Positions 47,106 to 58,300 of a stretch of DNA of 64,000 bases are shown one piece after another (positions within the stretch are counted from its first letter, which is position 1; every line of letters begins with the position of its first letter). The notes beneath the pieces are model-generated. The model did not search any database. It was not told where the DNA came from and saw only the letters and a list, made by a program, of their open reading frames with translations. This stretch comes from Paramacrobiotus metropolitanus (Eukaryota > Tardigrada > Eutardigrada > Parachela > Macrobiotidae). The position numbers and the translations under genes were made by a program. Location of the stretch: assembly GCF_019649055.1 (NCBI RefSeq), contig NW_026570243.1:992001-1056000 (forward strand). The letters are read 5' to 3'.

Positions 47106-50100
47106 AAGCCCCGCGCCAACTGTAAAAAGTGACATCAATCCCGATTTATCAATAGTGTCCCTTAAGGGCATTCAATTCCTCTTTCAAGGCCAATCTGGCC
47201 CCTGATGCTCCCCAGCACCCTGGCTCCGATCTCTGTATGCGCTCCCAATCAGAGCTGACGACCATATTGAGCTAATAGTGTAGTCCGTCAAATGAGGCGT
47301 AAATTGTATGGTGGCGACACATTGCCGGCGTTTGTCTTTGGACATGATGCGTCGCGATGCGCTCATTGCTGCTATCGGTCTTATGCGGATCATCATGCCG
47401 GCAGCGTGTGCCTTATTTTAATTACAATACTTCGTTTAAATTTCCATTGACACCCATCAACTTCCGCCTGTAATGAAGCTATGAATGCCGGCATCACGCT
47501 GCATATGCTCCGGGATGTGGCTCCAGTGCGGGATGCAGATGGAGAAGGCACTCAGCGTGTCTTTTCAAGAGGGGAATCTTCATGCCGGCCTATTCCGGCT
47601 AAGAGTTAATTATCAGGGTCAAATAGATGTTATCCTTGAATTAAGGAGTGTCACTCCTCAACAAGCTTCGTCGACAGTTCTCTACTGACGGACTCGGTTT
47701 ACGTATAGGGCCTGTTATGGTATTTTCCAAAAACGCTTATATTTGTTAAACTGCTTCCGTTACAAAACGAAATGTATCTGTCTGCAAATTTCGAAGCAAA
47801 TTTGCCGCCGTCAAACGGGAAACGGTGAATTAGTCGATGAAACCTCCAGTAGTAAATCTTAACAAGTTGCACGGTATCGAGTATTACGTGCTCCAGCAGA
47901 CTGCTTAGGTGAGTTAGGTCTAATAACTGAAACAACTACAGGAGCCGTATAACAATCCAGATTTCTGTAGTTACTGTATATTGTTGTTTTAATAAATACA
48001 ACCATGCCGATACTGGTTGCAAATAGACTCGCATCGTAAAGCTAGGTATAATTTCTACATGTTGATACGAACTACAGTACTTACAGTTGTTTGACTACAG
48101 AGTACAGAGTACGTCTGCTATATACAGAGTACGTAGTGTAGTAACACAAAACGGTGAAGCGCACCATAATATACTGCCGCTTTCCCAAAATGCTCATATT
48201 ACGGTATACGGCTTAAATTTGATGTTGTAAAAAATTGTTAACAGCGTGGAACAGACTTTTTACGCTGTCACTATTGGTCTAATGGGCTTTTAGCGATTCT
48301 GCACCTTTTTACATGCTCTTTAAATTAATATTTTTCGTTTTGCGGTTTTTTGATGGTTTGGTTCTGTTAGCACTCATTTAGTTCTAAATCATGAATTTTT
48401 GAACCCCGCCATTGTTATCTCGATGTTGTTATACAACAGATATTTCTGTAATCTGAAGTGAAAGAAACAGAACAAGAAAAATTCTTAGCTTTGGGGAAAT
48501 TCCATTCTGACGATAATTTAGTTAGAGAAATTAGAACTACGACCAGGGTTTTTAATATGACAAGTTTATTCTAGATGGATCTTGATTACAGATATACATC
48601 TCTCAAATTTTAAGCTAAGCCGGCTGCACTTCATACTATTTTGCAGCATCAAGGGTAGTAGCTAAAAGACTGTATCAATAATACTAAACAGCAAAAACCG
48701 CCTTTTCAATCGGAAAATACTTGTGCTTTGTTGCAACGAGTGTTTGTCGCCCCAGTAAAAAGGTCAATCTTAATATAAATTAATTATCAAACACTCAGCC
48801 GAGTTCATCCTCTCTGCATTGTCGCCTCATGTTTGATATATTGGTCCTGTGGCCTGCATAGAGCAATTCTCGCCTATTTTATATCGATTATCTTTTAATA
48901 AATAAATATGATCTCAACCCGGAATGGTCTTTTCTAAGAGCCACAACAGCACGCACACAGCTTTTCACCCAGCCGAGCAGCGAAATCAATAATCCGCACG
49001 ACAAACATAAAAAGCGCAACCGTGTGCTGATTGTGCATTTAGCGCTGTGCACCGACATTTTTTTCTCCCTTTCAGAGCACAGCCCGCTCCTACAAAAGCA
49101 GTATGACGTCGGCGCCTACTAATTATATGCGAATCAAGGCGCATGTGAAAACACTGGCCGGCGCGCTAATGAATCAATTCGGCAAGCAAACACGCCCCGA
49201 AAGGTCACCGCCCAGCTGAGCGTACAATGGACGCGTGTGTGTATGTGTGTGTCAATTACTGTGCGAGAAAAAGTAGCCAGCGCTAAGTGTTCCCATACAG
49301 GCATTTCGATTTACACTCGCACCCCATGGGAGCTCCGAATAAGGAGCCAACTGTTGACACACGCGCACATCGTACTAAGTGGCCTTTTACATGCTGATTA
49401 CATTGCAGCGCTCCAAAGACACATAGTCTCCATTCAATCCGTCTATCATGATTATGTATAGACCATTCATTGGGAGCTTCTGTTTCATTTTCCAGGCTAT
49501 TCATCATTCGTCTTATCTGATTTAAACCCGTATGTTGCCAACTGTCGTGATGTGCCGGTTTAATTGCAGGAATGACGTTTTCGCATACATAACGTAACTG
49601 TATTGTACAGGGTTGGGTAGTGAGTTGCGCGCCCTACGCTAGGGTGGGCCAACGCACTCGGCCACAGCGACACGTAGTATTTCCGGTACTGGGGGAATGT
49701 TTCTTCCGGTTTGGCGATAATGTTGCGGTGCGGGGCTTAGCACGCGAACGGCGCCCCGGAACGATTGCATGCGGGACTGGGAATATGCGTTTTACACTTA
49801 ATGCCGGATATTTACGATAAACTCCGTTGCTCTTAATATTTTCAATAGAGGTTTCTTGGTGCTCTTAACATTTCTTCGGAAGTTTCGTAGCCGACTCGAA
49901 TTTCTTAGGTAAATTTAAGATCGTAATAGGCTATAATGATAACCGGTGGTGGAGTAGGTAAAGTAAGCAAATTTCCTCCATAACATGCGAAAAAGTAGGA
50001 TACTCAAGTAAAACAAGAAAAGACCCTCGGAACGCGCTAAAAATAAGCTATCTATGGCTAAAGGTTAACATGAATCATTTGAGCAGGTTGCCGGCGTAAA

Positions 50101-51480
50101 AACATTCCATGTTTCCGTAAAACACTGACGTTTGCAGACCACCTGGACTTTCACGTTGACACAAAACCGTTTCCATCTGGATAAATTAGCGTATGCCGGC
50201 GTAAGGCGACAGAAGGACACAAGATGCCATTGCTTTTTTAGCAGCGTATTGCGCACGCAAAGAGCCAGTAATTTCAGCCGGATGCCGGGACAACGATTTG
50301 AAAACGCGGCGAACGTTACAAGCATTTTTTATTCAAATCAAAGCAAGGTGCCAATAAATTCACACACCTAGGTCGGAAAGGATAATACACTTAGACTAAG
50401 TAAAAAGCAAACACCTATTCCAACTAAAACAACTATAAGTTCGGCAAACAAGCGATACAATGCGTAGTTGAGTGGTCCATATTGCTCATCTAAATCTGGG
50501 ATGTTGAACGACAGCTTGTATCATAGCAGTTCAGTTGCTGTTCCCCAGCAGACTTCCTCGAACCATAATAATTTTTCCTAGCTCGACCCAGCAGAATTAA
50601 ATTCGATCTTATAGAAAACGCTGGGATATTTCTCGCTCGAGCTCGAAAAATTGACTGATAAATGCGAGTTACTATACGTAGACCGTGTAGACTATCAGCC
50701 TACGAGCCTATGTTAAAACTTCCTTTGAACATACGCATTGATAATCCTCCTGAGAATACACTATACGTACACACAGTCTTTGCATTCCAAAATAGGACTG
50801 TTAAAAGTATAAAAAACCGATGAATTAAACTGGAATAAAACTTTTAAATCGGGATAAAGCATGGCTAGTTTATTTAGCGGGTAGTAATACTTCTGCATGC
50901 ACAAATGCAAACGCGATACAAATTCAGGGAAATTTGTGTAATATACACTCTGCACATAGAGTGAACGAAACGTAAGAAATATGTTTGTCCATTTAATTAA
51001 TTTAGCCATAACACAGCACCAAATCAGTGAAAAACCCTATAATTGTTGTGACAGGCAAGCGCAGGGGGCTCACAGGTGCCTTTATTGTACAAATAAAGGG
51101 GAGCAAATACCGCGTGATTGCGGGGAAAAACACAACAAAGCCAATGTCTGGCAGAAATGAGCAGTCAAGTTGCTGCGAGCTAGTTCTAGAGCGTAATGAA
51201 ATGTAGAGAAAGAAATGTGCTGGCGGCAACGGCGTCACGCTGTCCAGACACATGGAATGTGAGTGCGCAGACTGGACTCGTATCCAACGCGAGCGAATAT
51301 ACGCTGAGTCATACAGCGAGAGAGGAGCGAGAGAGCAAGTATGCTCAGTGAGTGCGCCCGCGGTGTATCCGCATAGGCGGAGAGTGCAGTGCAGCCACTC
51401 ACGTACGTACAAGAGAGGGCGAATCAGCATGTGTGCAGTGATACGCATACGCAAAGTGGCGTATCTATCACGCAGGCTGT
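47106..51480. other. Spacer upstream of the sulfakinin promoter
   Basis: Several short frames look partly protein-like: plus 47539-47688 (MEKALSVSFQEGNLH), plus 49620-49820, and minus 50325-50065 (Cys-rich). None has two independent signals. A GA-rich stretch (GAGAGAGGAGCGAGAGAGC) lies at 51318-51336. No TIR pair was recognised. Confidence 0.35.
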
Positions 51481-51489
51481 CGTGCCTCT

Positions 51490-54400
51490 AACATGCCTCT
51501 GGGCGGGAATCCGAGCTCCTGCGAGGATGCTCAGACTCAGTACCGCACCAGCGTCGCACCTCTCCGGTCGACCCATGTGGGGTCGCCGGTACGCGTCCTC
51601 TTCCGGCGGGAGTCCGGTGTCTGTTGACCGTCCCATCCTTCACTTCCAGATCCATGAGAGGCAAGCAACTCACGGCCGCAAATCTGGAAGCCGCTCGGGG
51701 TTCGTTGTTGGACCGGTATTGCTTCTGTTGGCCTGGCATCTTGCTTCTGTTGGCTCGCGGAGAAAGTAAAAGAAAAGTAATGACGGTTAAACAGCGCGAA
51801 GTAAAAAGTAATAAAGTTTAATCACAATTCCAGTGAGCAAAAAGTAAATGCAAAACAGATCTGGTTAGAGATTCTAAGTAAAATACAATTCCGTTTGTTA
51901 GAAAATGTACAAAAATACTAAAAAAGAGATCTGTCCGGGGGCTTATTCCGACTAGGATGACGTCCACGGGTCTTGAGTTTCCACGGGGTCTCCTGTCTAA
52001 ATGCAATCCGGTGTATCAGGTCCGGGGCGTCGGTTCCCGGGTTACCCAACGTAACCGGTAAATTCGTCCGAGGTCGGGTAAGCACGGCTGACACTTACGT
52101 CCGACTCGTATTCATCCGTTCCGGAGTGAGAGGCACTGTCGCTGTTGCGAATGCCGAAGCATCCTCTCTAATTAAGGGGAATGGACCAAGGTCATCGGAC
52201 CAAGGTCGGCCTACCGGTAAGTTAACCGGCGGCAAGGGAATTCGGCTAAGTCCCGAATTCCAGAAAGTCAGGTCGGACAAAACCGTACTTGTGTCATGCG
52301 ACTTCTGTGGTCGCCAAGTGGTAATGCCGATGAAATGTGGTCGGTTTAAAACCGTTAAATCTGCTACCACGAGCCTGGTTGTGACTTTTCCGATATGAAC
52401 TGGCTCGAAGGTCCGGTCGGAATTTCTTGTTCCTCCATCCAATGGTGGTTTATCCGACCTTCTGTCGGTTGAGGATGGATATCCGACCTGAGGTCGGTTG
52501 TAATGTTATCCGACCTGAGGTCGGTGATAACGCACCTCCATGGTCGACCTCGGTAACTCGTGTTATTTAGGCCCATGTGGGGCCAAACAAGTCCCGTTAG
52601 GTCGAATTCGTCCATTTCGAGGTCGTTTCCAATTCCGTTCTTCAGTTTGCGTCTTCACCGGTCTGTTATCAGTGACTCTTGGTGTCCGACCCGAGGTCGG
52701 GTATAATGTTATCCAACCCGTGGTCGGTGGTAATGTTATACGACCTGAGGTCGGTTACCACGTGACTGGTCCGTTCAAAGGTCGTATCTCGGCTGATCCG
52801 CTGGTGTTCCAAGCGAATCCGAACGATCCGGTGTTCCTAACCGACTTCTGTGGTCGGTTGGACCGGTTCTCCGACCTGAGGTCGGTGATAATGTTATCCG
52901 ACTGGAGGTCGGTTACTCCAAAGTCCCAGGTCGATTAAGGTCGATTCCTTCTGTCCGGAAGTCGTTTTCCGTGAAGATCTTGGATGGCGTCTCCATCCAC
53001 CGACCTGTTGTCGGTTACTTCTCATGTCCGACCCGAGGTCGGCTAGAACGTTATCCGACCTGAGGTCGGTGATTCCGTGATTCCGTGTTCAACCGAAATG
53101 AGTTACGGTATGCAGGCTCAAAGTGGAGCCATACAAGTCCGTTTCGGTGGAATCATCCTCATAACCGGCCTGTTGTCGGTTATTCCACTTCATCCGACCT
53201 GAGGTTGAACGTAATGTTATCCAACCCGAAGTCGGTGATTCTTCATCCAGGTCGGTTTCGTCCGTCAGGAGGTCGGTTTTGAACCTCTGGGCACTCATCC
53301 GATCTCTGCGAGGTTTGTTTGAAGCAATGGTCTCTTTCATGCCTCTAACATGCCCTGGTTCGGGTCGATAGTTTTGCCTCTGGACGGGTCCGAGTTCCGT
53401 CAAATGCGGCAGTTCCATGGCGTCTGTTGGCCATTCAGCATGTAATCCAGGTCGCTTGTGGCATCAAGGGACTTCTGTGGTCCCGCTCCACAAGACGGAC
53501 TCTTTGGTTTCAGTCCGGCGTACAGTTCTCGTGCCTTGGCAACGTTGTGCCTCGGGCCCCGACTTATGTCAGACTGCCCTTTCCCATCCCCATGCAGCAT
53601 GCAAACTGAGGTAAAATCAGATCACTTCACTTCCCTGGTTTGGAGTTCCTTCGTTCGGTTCCGCGAACCTGTGACGCCTTGCCGCTTCTGTTGGGGGAAG
53701 ACATCACACGTCCGTAGGGATCTGTATGGGGGTGCAAGCCGTGTGTCCTAACACGGTTTGCCTAGGATGTTCCATTAAGACATGGGGAAGCAGGTCGCGG
53801 CGGAGTCGTTGGTACGTCAGTAGCCAAATCACCGTCGCTGTTCCTCTTCAGGTAATGGCAGCACGGTCAAGCCGCGCGTAGTCGTGGTCACCGGTGAATC
53901 GGTTGGTTTATCCGATATCCGCCGGGGGAGACTGCGGTTGGACTCCAGGTACAGGTTCCTGGTTGAGAGCCTGTAGATCCGGGTTCAAACGGAGAATCCG
54001 TCCAGACTAAAATCGTAGTCGGGTGTCGCGGTTTGCGGTCACCATTACCGACTTCCGTGGTCAGTAAAGGCTACGATAAAGCCATCCCGTTTGTAATTTC
54101 CATATGCTTCCGTCGAGTCGACGCCGGTTGGTCGAATGGTGACTTCTAAGGTCGGCTACCGTTGACAAATCGACTTCTGTGGTCGATTCTAGGTAGCAGG
54201 TCGTAGTTGACACAGTCCGTTCCGTTGCGGTCCGTTGATTCCATTGTTATCTTCGGCCGTCCGTTTCCGGAGTTAACCGTGGGTGCCTTGGCAAGCATGG
54301 TCCTGAACACGCCGCAGTGCCGTGTTTCGGGCCATGCTAGCGGAATCCTCGCTGGTTTATACCCGGAGTCCGGTTGCCGGAGTGTCTTGATTCCGATCAT

Positions 54401-55334
54401 CTACCTCGAGTGGTTGACTTCGTTGTCAACTGAGGTAGTAGATCGTGGTTAACCAACACGGTCTGCGTTGGGCATAACCTTCTATACGACTTATCCTTCG
54501 GATGTAGAGTTGAAACTTCACCGACTTCTGTGGTCCACGAGTTCTTTCACTCGGGAATGGTCACGTGGTCGACTGAGGTAGTAAGGTCTGGGCGGGGATC
54601 CGGTTCTTCGGTCCTGCCTTCGGTTAATTCATTGCGTCATGTCGTAACAGGTCGGTTTTGACTTCTGTGGTCAATTCCGAACCATGTGACATTGCGGGCC
54701 GATGAGGATACCACTGTCTGCGGTGATGAAAGTTACTGGTCGGTTACCCGGTCCCAAAGTCGGCCACGGGTGCCAGGCGAACATGGTGTCGAGAACGTGA
54801 CAACGTTTTCGACACCATGTTAGCGTAATCCTCTCGGTCTGTTCTCCAGAGTCGGTTAGCCGGAGTAATCTTCTTCGGTAGCAGAACGTGGTTCACGATA
54901 TGCTATGTTAGCAAGCCGGGGCGTCTGTTGGCTCCGGTGTAGCAGATGTGGTTCTGATCTCGTTCGCGATCTGCTAATGCCATGCTGGGGAACTGAGGTC
55001 GGTTGCCCAGTTCATTCCAGGGGATTCCTTGGAGGACGTAACGGTACGGTGAAAGAACCGAAATACCCAGGTCTGACCACGCGTTTCCGGGTCCGACCAA
55101 AGAATCCGGCCGACTTATGTGGTTGGCGCTTCTGGCTTATTCGTGGTTCACGTCTGCTTTAGGGTCCATAAAAGAAAAGTATCCGTTCCATGTTTTCCAT
55201 GTCGTTTCTCGACGTGGCTGTTTCTCAGCCGGGCAGGTTCTCCGCTAGGTCGGTTCTCGACTTCGCTGTTTCTCAGCTCGATGTCCCCTCCTTACTGTTG
55301 AGGTGGGACCACAGGTTCCTTATGTGGGAACCTG
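51490..55334. repeat. GC-rich hairpin field downstream of the giant gene
   Basis: About 3.8 kb without a convincing reading frame, packed with short inverted repeats. At least four loop types recur with different stems: TTCTGTG/TTATGTG (e.g. 52298-52314, 52839-52859, 53468-53484, 54168-54188, 55312-55334), TGA inside GACC/GGTC, GTCTGTTG (51615-51630, 53417-53434, 54916-54937) and CATGTG (51572, 52571). The field may be the 3' UTR and 3' flank of the giant gene or a separate structured element. An AT-richer gap at ~51770-51940 separates 51.49-51.77 kb from the main body. Confidence 0.7.
52454..53240. repeat. Irregular array of multi-hairpin cassettes
   Basis: Cassettes start near 52454, 52659, 52841, 53000 and 53165. 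Each has a first hairpin (CCGAC-loop-GTCGG with CTTCT, TTCTGTG or CTGTT loops; degenerate at 52659), then 28-30 bp later a CCGACCTGAGGTCGG-type palindrome, then another exactly 27 bp on, separated by (T/A)AATGTTAT or close variants. The 27-bp step recurs at 52483/52510, 52686/52713/52740, 52871/52898, 53028/53055 and 53194/53221. Confidence 0.75.
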
Positions 55335-58300
55335 TTATCCCAGGGGGACTGAGATCGGCGGGTCTCCGCCGAAGTAATCTTCGTCGTCATCGTCAGATTT
55401 AGGTGGTGGTCGACCAAGGCGCCGGAAGACGTCAGGCTTACATGTTGCTGGTGGTTGCCCATCTGGTTGTGGGGTGTCTTCCTGGCCAGGTTGTTCCGCC
55501 CGCGCCTTCTTGGCTTTCTGGACCTTCCTACGGAGCTTATGCGCGTTAGGTACTGCGCCGGGTGCCAAGTCGTCCGACATCCCTTCTCCGTATGGTCTAG
55601 AGGTGAATCCGCTAGGTAACGCTTTTTCTTCGCGGTACCACTTCACGAATTCGGCGGCATCATCGTCAGGATCTTTGAAGTCCTTCCGGAAGGCGTACTT
55701 GGATGCGTGCCGTTCCTGTATGTAAAGGAGGTCGCGTAACCAAACTGCCAAGATGATGCTTCGCATGGGTGAGCCAAGTTGTGCGACAATCGTATCCAGT
55801 TCCGGTGGGATATGTGCCGTGCGACGTGCTCCCCACAGCGTGTAGTGGCAAAAGTAGTTGCCTAACCTTGCTGCGAAGACGTACCGCAAAATGGTTGCAT
55901 TTCGATCTTCTGGTCCCGGTTCTTCCTCCGGCAAGTACTGCAGTAAGTCCAGGGCCGCTCGAGCCGCTGCGATGATGAAGGCCGGGTGGGCGTCGGTGAT
56001 GACGAATTGAGCCACGCTTTCCAGTTGATCGCGTGAGTACTCCTGAGGTCCGAGCTGACTTAGACTCGTCCTCTCCGGTGTGGACAAAGGTACGTCCAAC
56101 AGTGCCGGATCATGCACCGAAGGCAAAGCGTTTGCTCGATTGATCGGGTGTTCCACGTTGGGGTGGTCGTTCATGTTGAACTCGCCCATCCAGTTATTCA
56201 GTTGGAATCTGGTTTGGAATCCGGATCGGATGAGGAACTGACGCAGGTTTTCTACCATCCGCCAAATGTGTGGTCGGTGTCGTTCCTCATATCCCAAGGT
56301 GTTCATGATGTAGTTCGTCCGTTCGTTCGGATGTGGCATGACGACCTCAACTCCCTGTCGTCGGGCGTTGTCGTAACGAGGGTCGTCCTGGCTTGGAACT
56401 TGCACTGTTGGCATCAAAGCCATCTGATTTGCCACATCAACGTCCATTTCTTCGGGTTTATCTGCCGGTTCCGCCATGTGGGCTTCCGGTTCTGGTTGCT
56501 GTTCAGGTGGGACAAAGTTCCGTTTCGACTTACTGGTTGAGTCGACGACCAGTCCCATGCTCGTCTTCTCCGGACTTGACCGCTTACCAGGTGAAGGTCG
56601 GGTTGCTTCACTATTGCCGTGTCCGGCAGAGGCTCGTCGTTCCTCGATTCTGTGTCGAGCGTCGTGTCCGAGCCTATGTCGAAGGTCGTGTCCGGCCAAT
56701 GGTTTAGCAGGTCGGCGCTGCTGTTGAGTCGACGACGCGGCAACTGGTTGTGCCGAGGTTCCAGATTGAGGAATCTGCTGGGGGACGGATGGCTGGGTTT
56801 GTGTAACCACTGGAACGACCTTCTGTGGGATCGTTGCCATCTGCTCCACCGTTGCGGGGTAAAGAGTGACCATTTTCATGGTTCCGTCGTCCTGTCGCAT
56901 CATCATTTGGATTGATGCGGACTGAAGAGGTCGGTGGATGTCTCCGACTATCACTTCTCTCACGTCATGAAGCACCTGTTCCGACTCTGAGCGGCCTTGT
57001 GTGGGCTGCTGTAGGTGAACAGTGATTTGTGGTTCATGCTTCGTTGGTGGTGGATGGACCTTCATGGTGGCAATTCTTTCGTTGACTGCCTTAAGTTTCG
57101 CACGGTCCTCCTCCTGGCGCCGCAGGTCTTGTTGCTGACGGTATTCCAGAAGCCGATGAGTCAAAGTCGGTGGCACTGTGTTAGTCCATCCAGGGTCGGA
57201 AGCGCGGTTGCGTTGGATTTCCGACAAGTGATCCTGTTCGTAGGCCCGTAACTGGTTAATTAGACGTTCGCTGCGGGCTAAACGTCGGTATGCGCTGATG
57301 TTCCCAGCGACGACGTTTATGTACAACGCCGCTGCTTGCATCGCGTCACGACGTCCGACTTGTGGGGTATGTTCATCCGAGAAAGAAATGATGCAGTCCG
57401 CGCATGGGAGTCTGTTGCCCTGCGGAGTTGAGTTCTCTCTGCAATGTCGGCAGTCCGCCGTGTACGCCTCCGTTCGCGGCTGTTAAAAGAAAAATTAGAC
57501 GATCCGTTTCTCGGATTCGTTAGCCTATACGTGTTACGTCCTATGATTACAACGGTCGGGCCAGGTCGGTTCTCGAGCTGGTCCAAGGCACTTATGTGGT
57601 GCCTAATGAGGTAGGTCGGGACATTCTGTTGTGTCCGAGGGGAGGTCGGTGATCACAAGTACTTGTGTGGTACTCATGAAAGAGGTCGATTCTACGACTC
57701 TTCCGACGTATTCCATGTCTCCTCATCCGTTAGTCGATTCCACCCGGTTCACCTGGAGAGAGTCGGTTGGCTCATTCTGTTGCTCCGAGGTCGGTGGATG
57801 CTTCGGTAAGTGTCCGTGTCGGTGTGTTGATGGCTTAAGGGCTTCGTATCGTTCTCCTTCCCGAGTCTGGTTGATGCCAAATCTCTTTTGGAAGAATCCC
57901 TTGCTCAGGACGAAGTCCAAGTCGTCACCCAACATGTACTTCTCGCCTCCTTTCGTTCTGTTGACGGGCTTGTACTTCGGGTCGACCAGCTGGGGTTTTT
58001 TAGCTTCCCATTCAAATTCGAACCTAGCTACCAGCTGATGTAGAACTTCGCCGCGGGTCAGTCCTTCCGGGTGCCACGACATCTCCATACACGCTTCGAT
58101 GGCATGTACCCAACCTTCGTAAGTGGTCGGCGCCGGATCTCGTTTCTCCGGTGGGAACTCGTAATACATCCGCTTGCTGCTGGTGTATGTCCGTATGATT
58201 TTACTTTCGTTGTACCCAAGGTTACAGTACCGGTATACGTTGCTTTGGCTTAGTTGCCTCCAACCTCCACCGATGTCACCGATTTTATGGTGCCTGAGGA

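Noticed and set aside
46805-47125. 106-codon plus-strand frame
   Set aside because: Overlaps the inferred promoter and untranslated exon of the minus-strand sulfakinin-like gene and has no domain.
51002-51454. 150-codon minus-strand frame
   Set aside because: Opposite a GA-rich, probably regulatory stretch; composition is erratic (Leu/Ser/Arg/His), and no domain or splice partner was seen.
52454-53240. CRISPR array
   Set aside because: The repeats are palindromes with short fixed spacers and no variable spacers of uniform length; host context is an animal genome and no cas gene is present.
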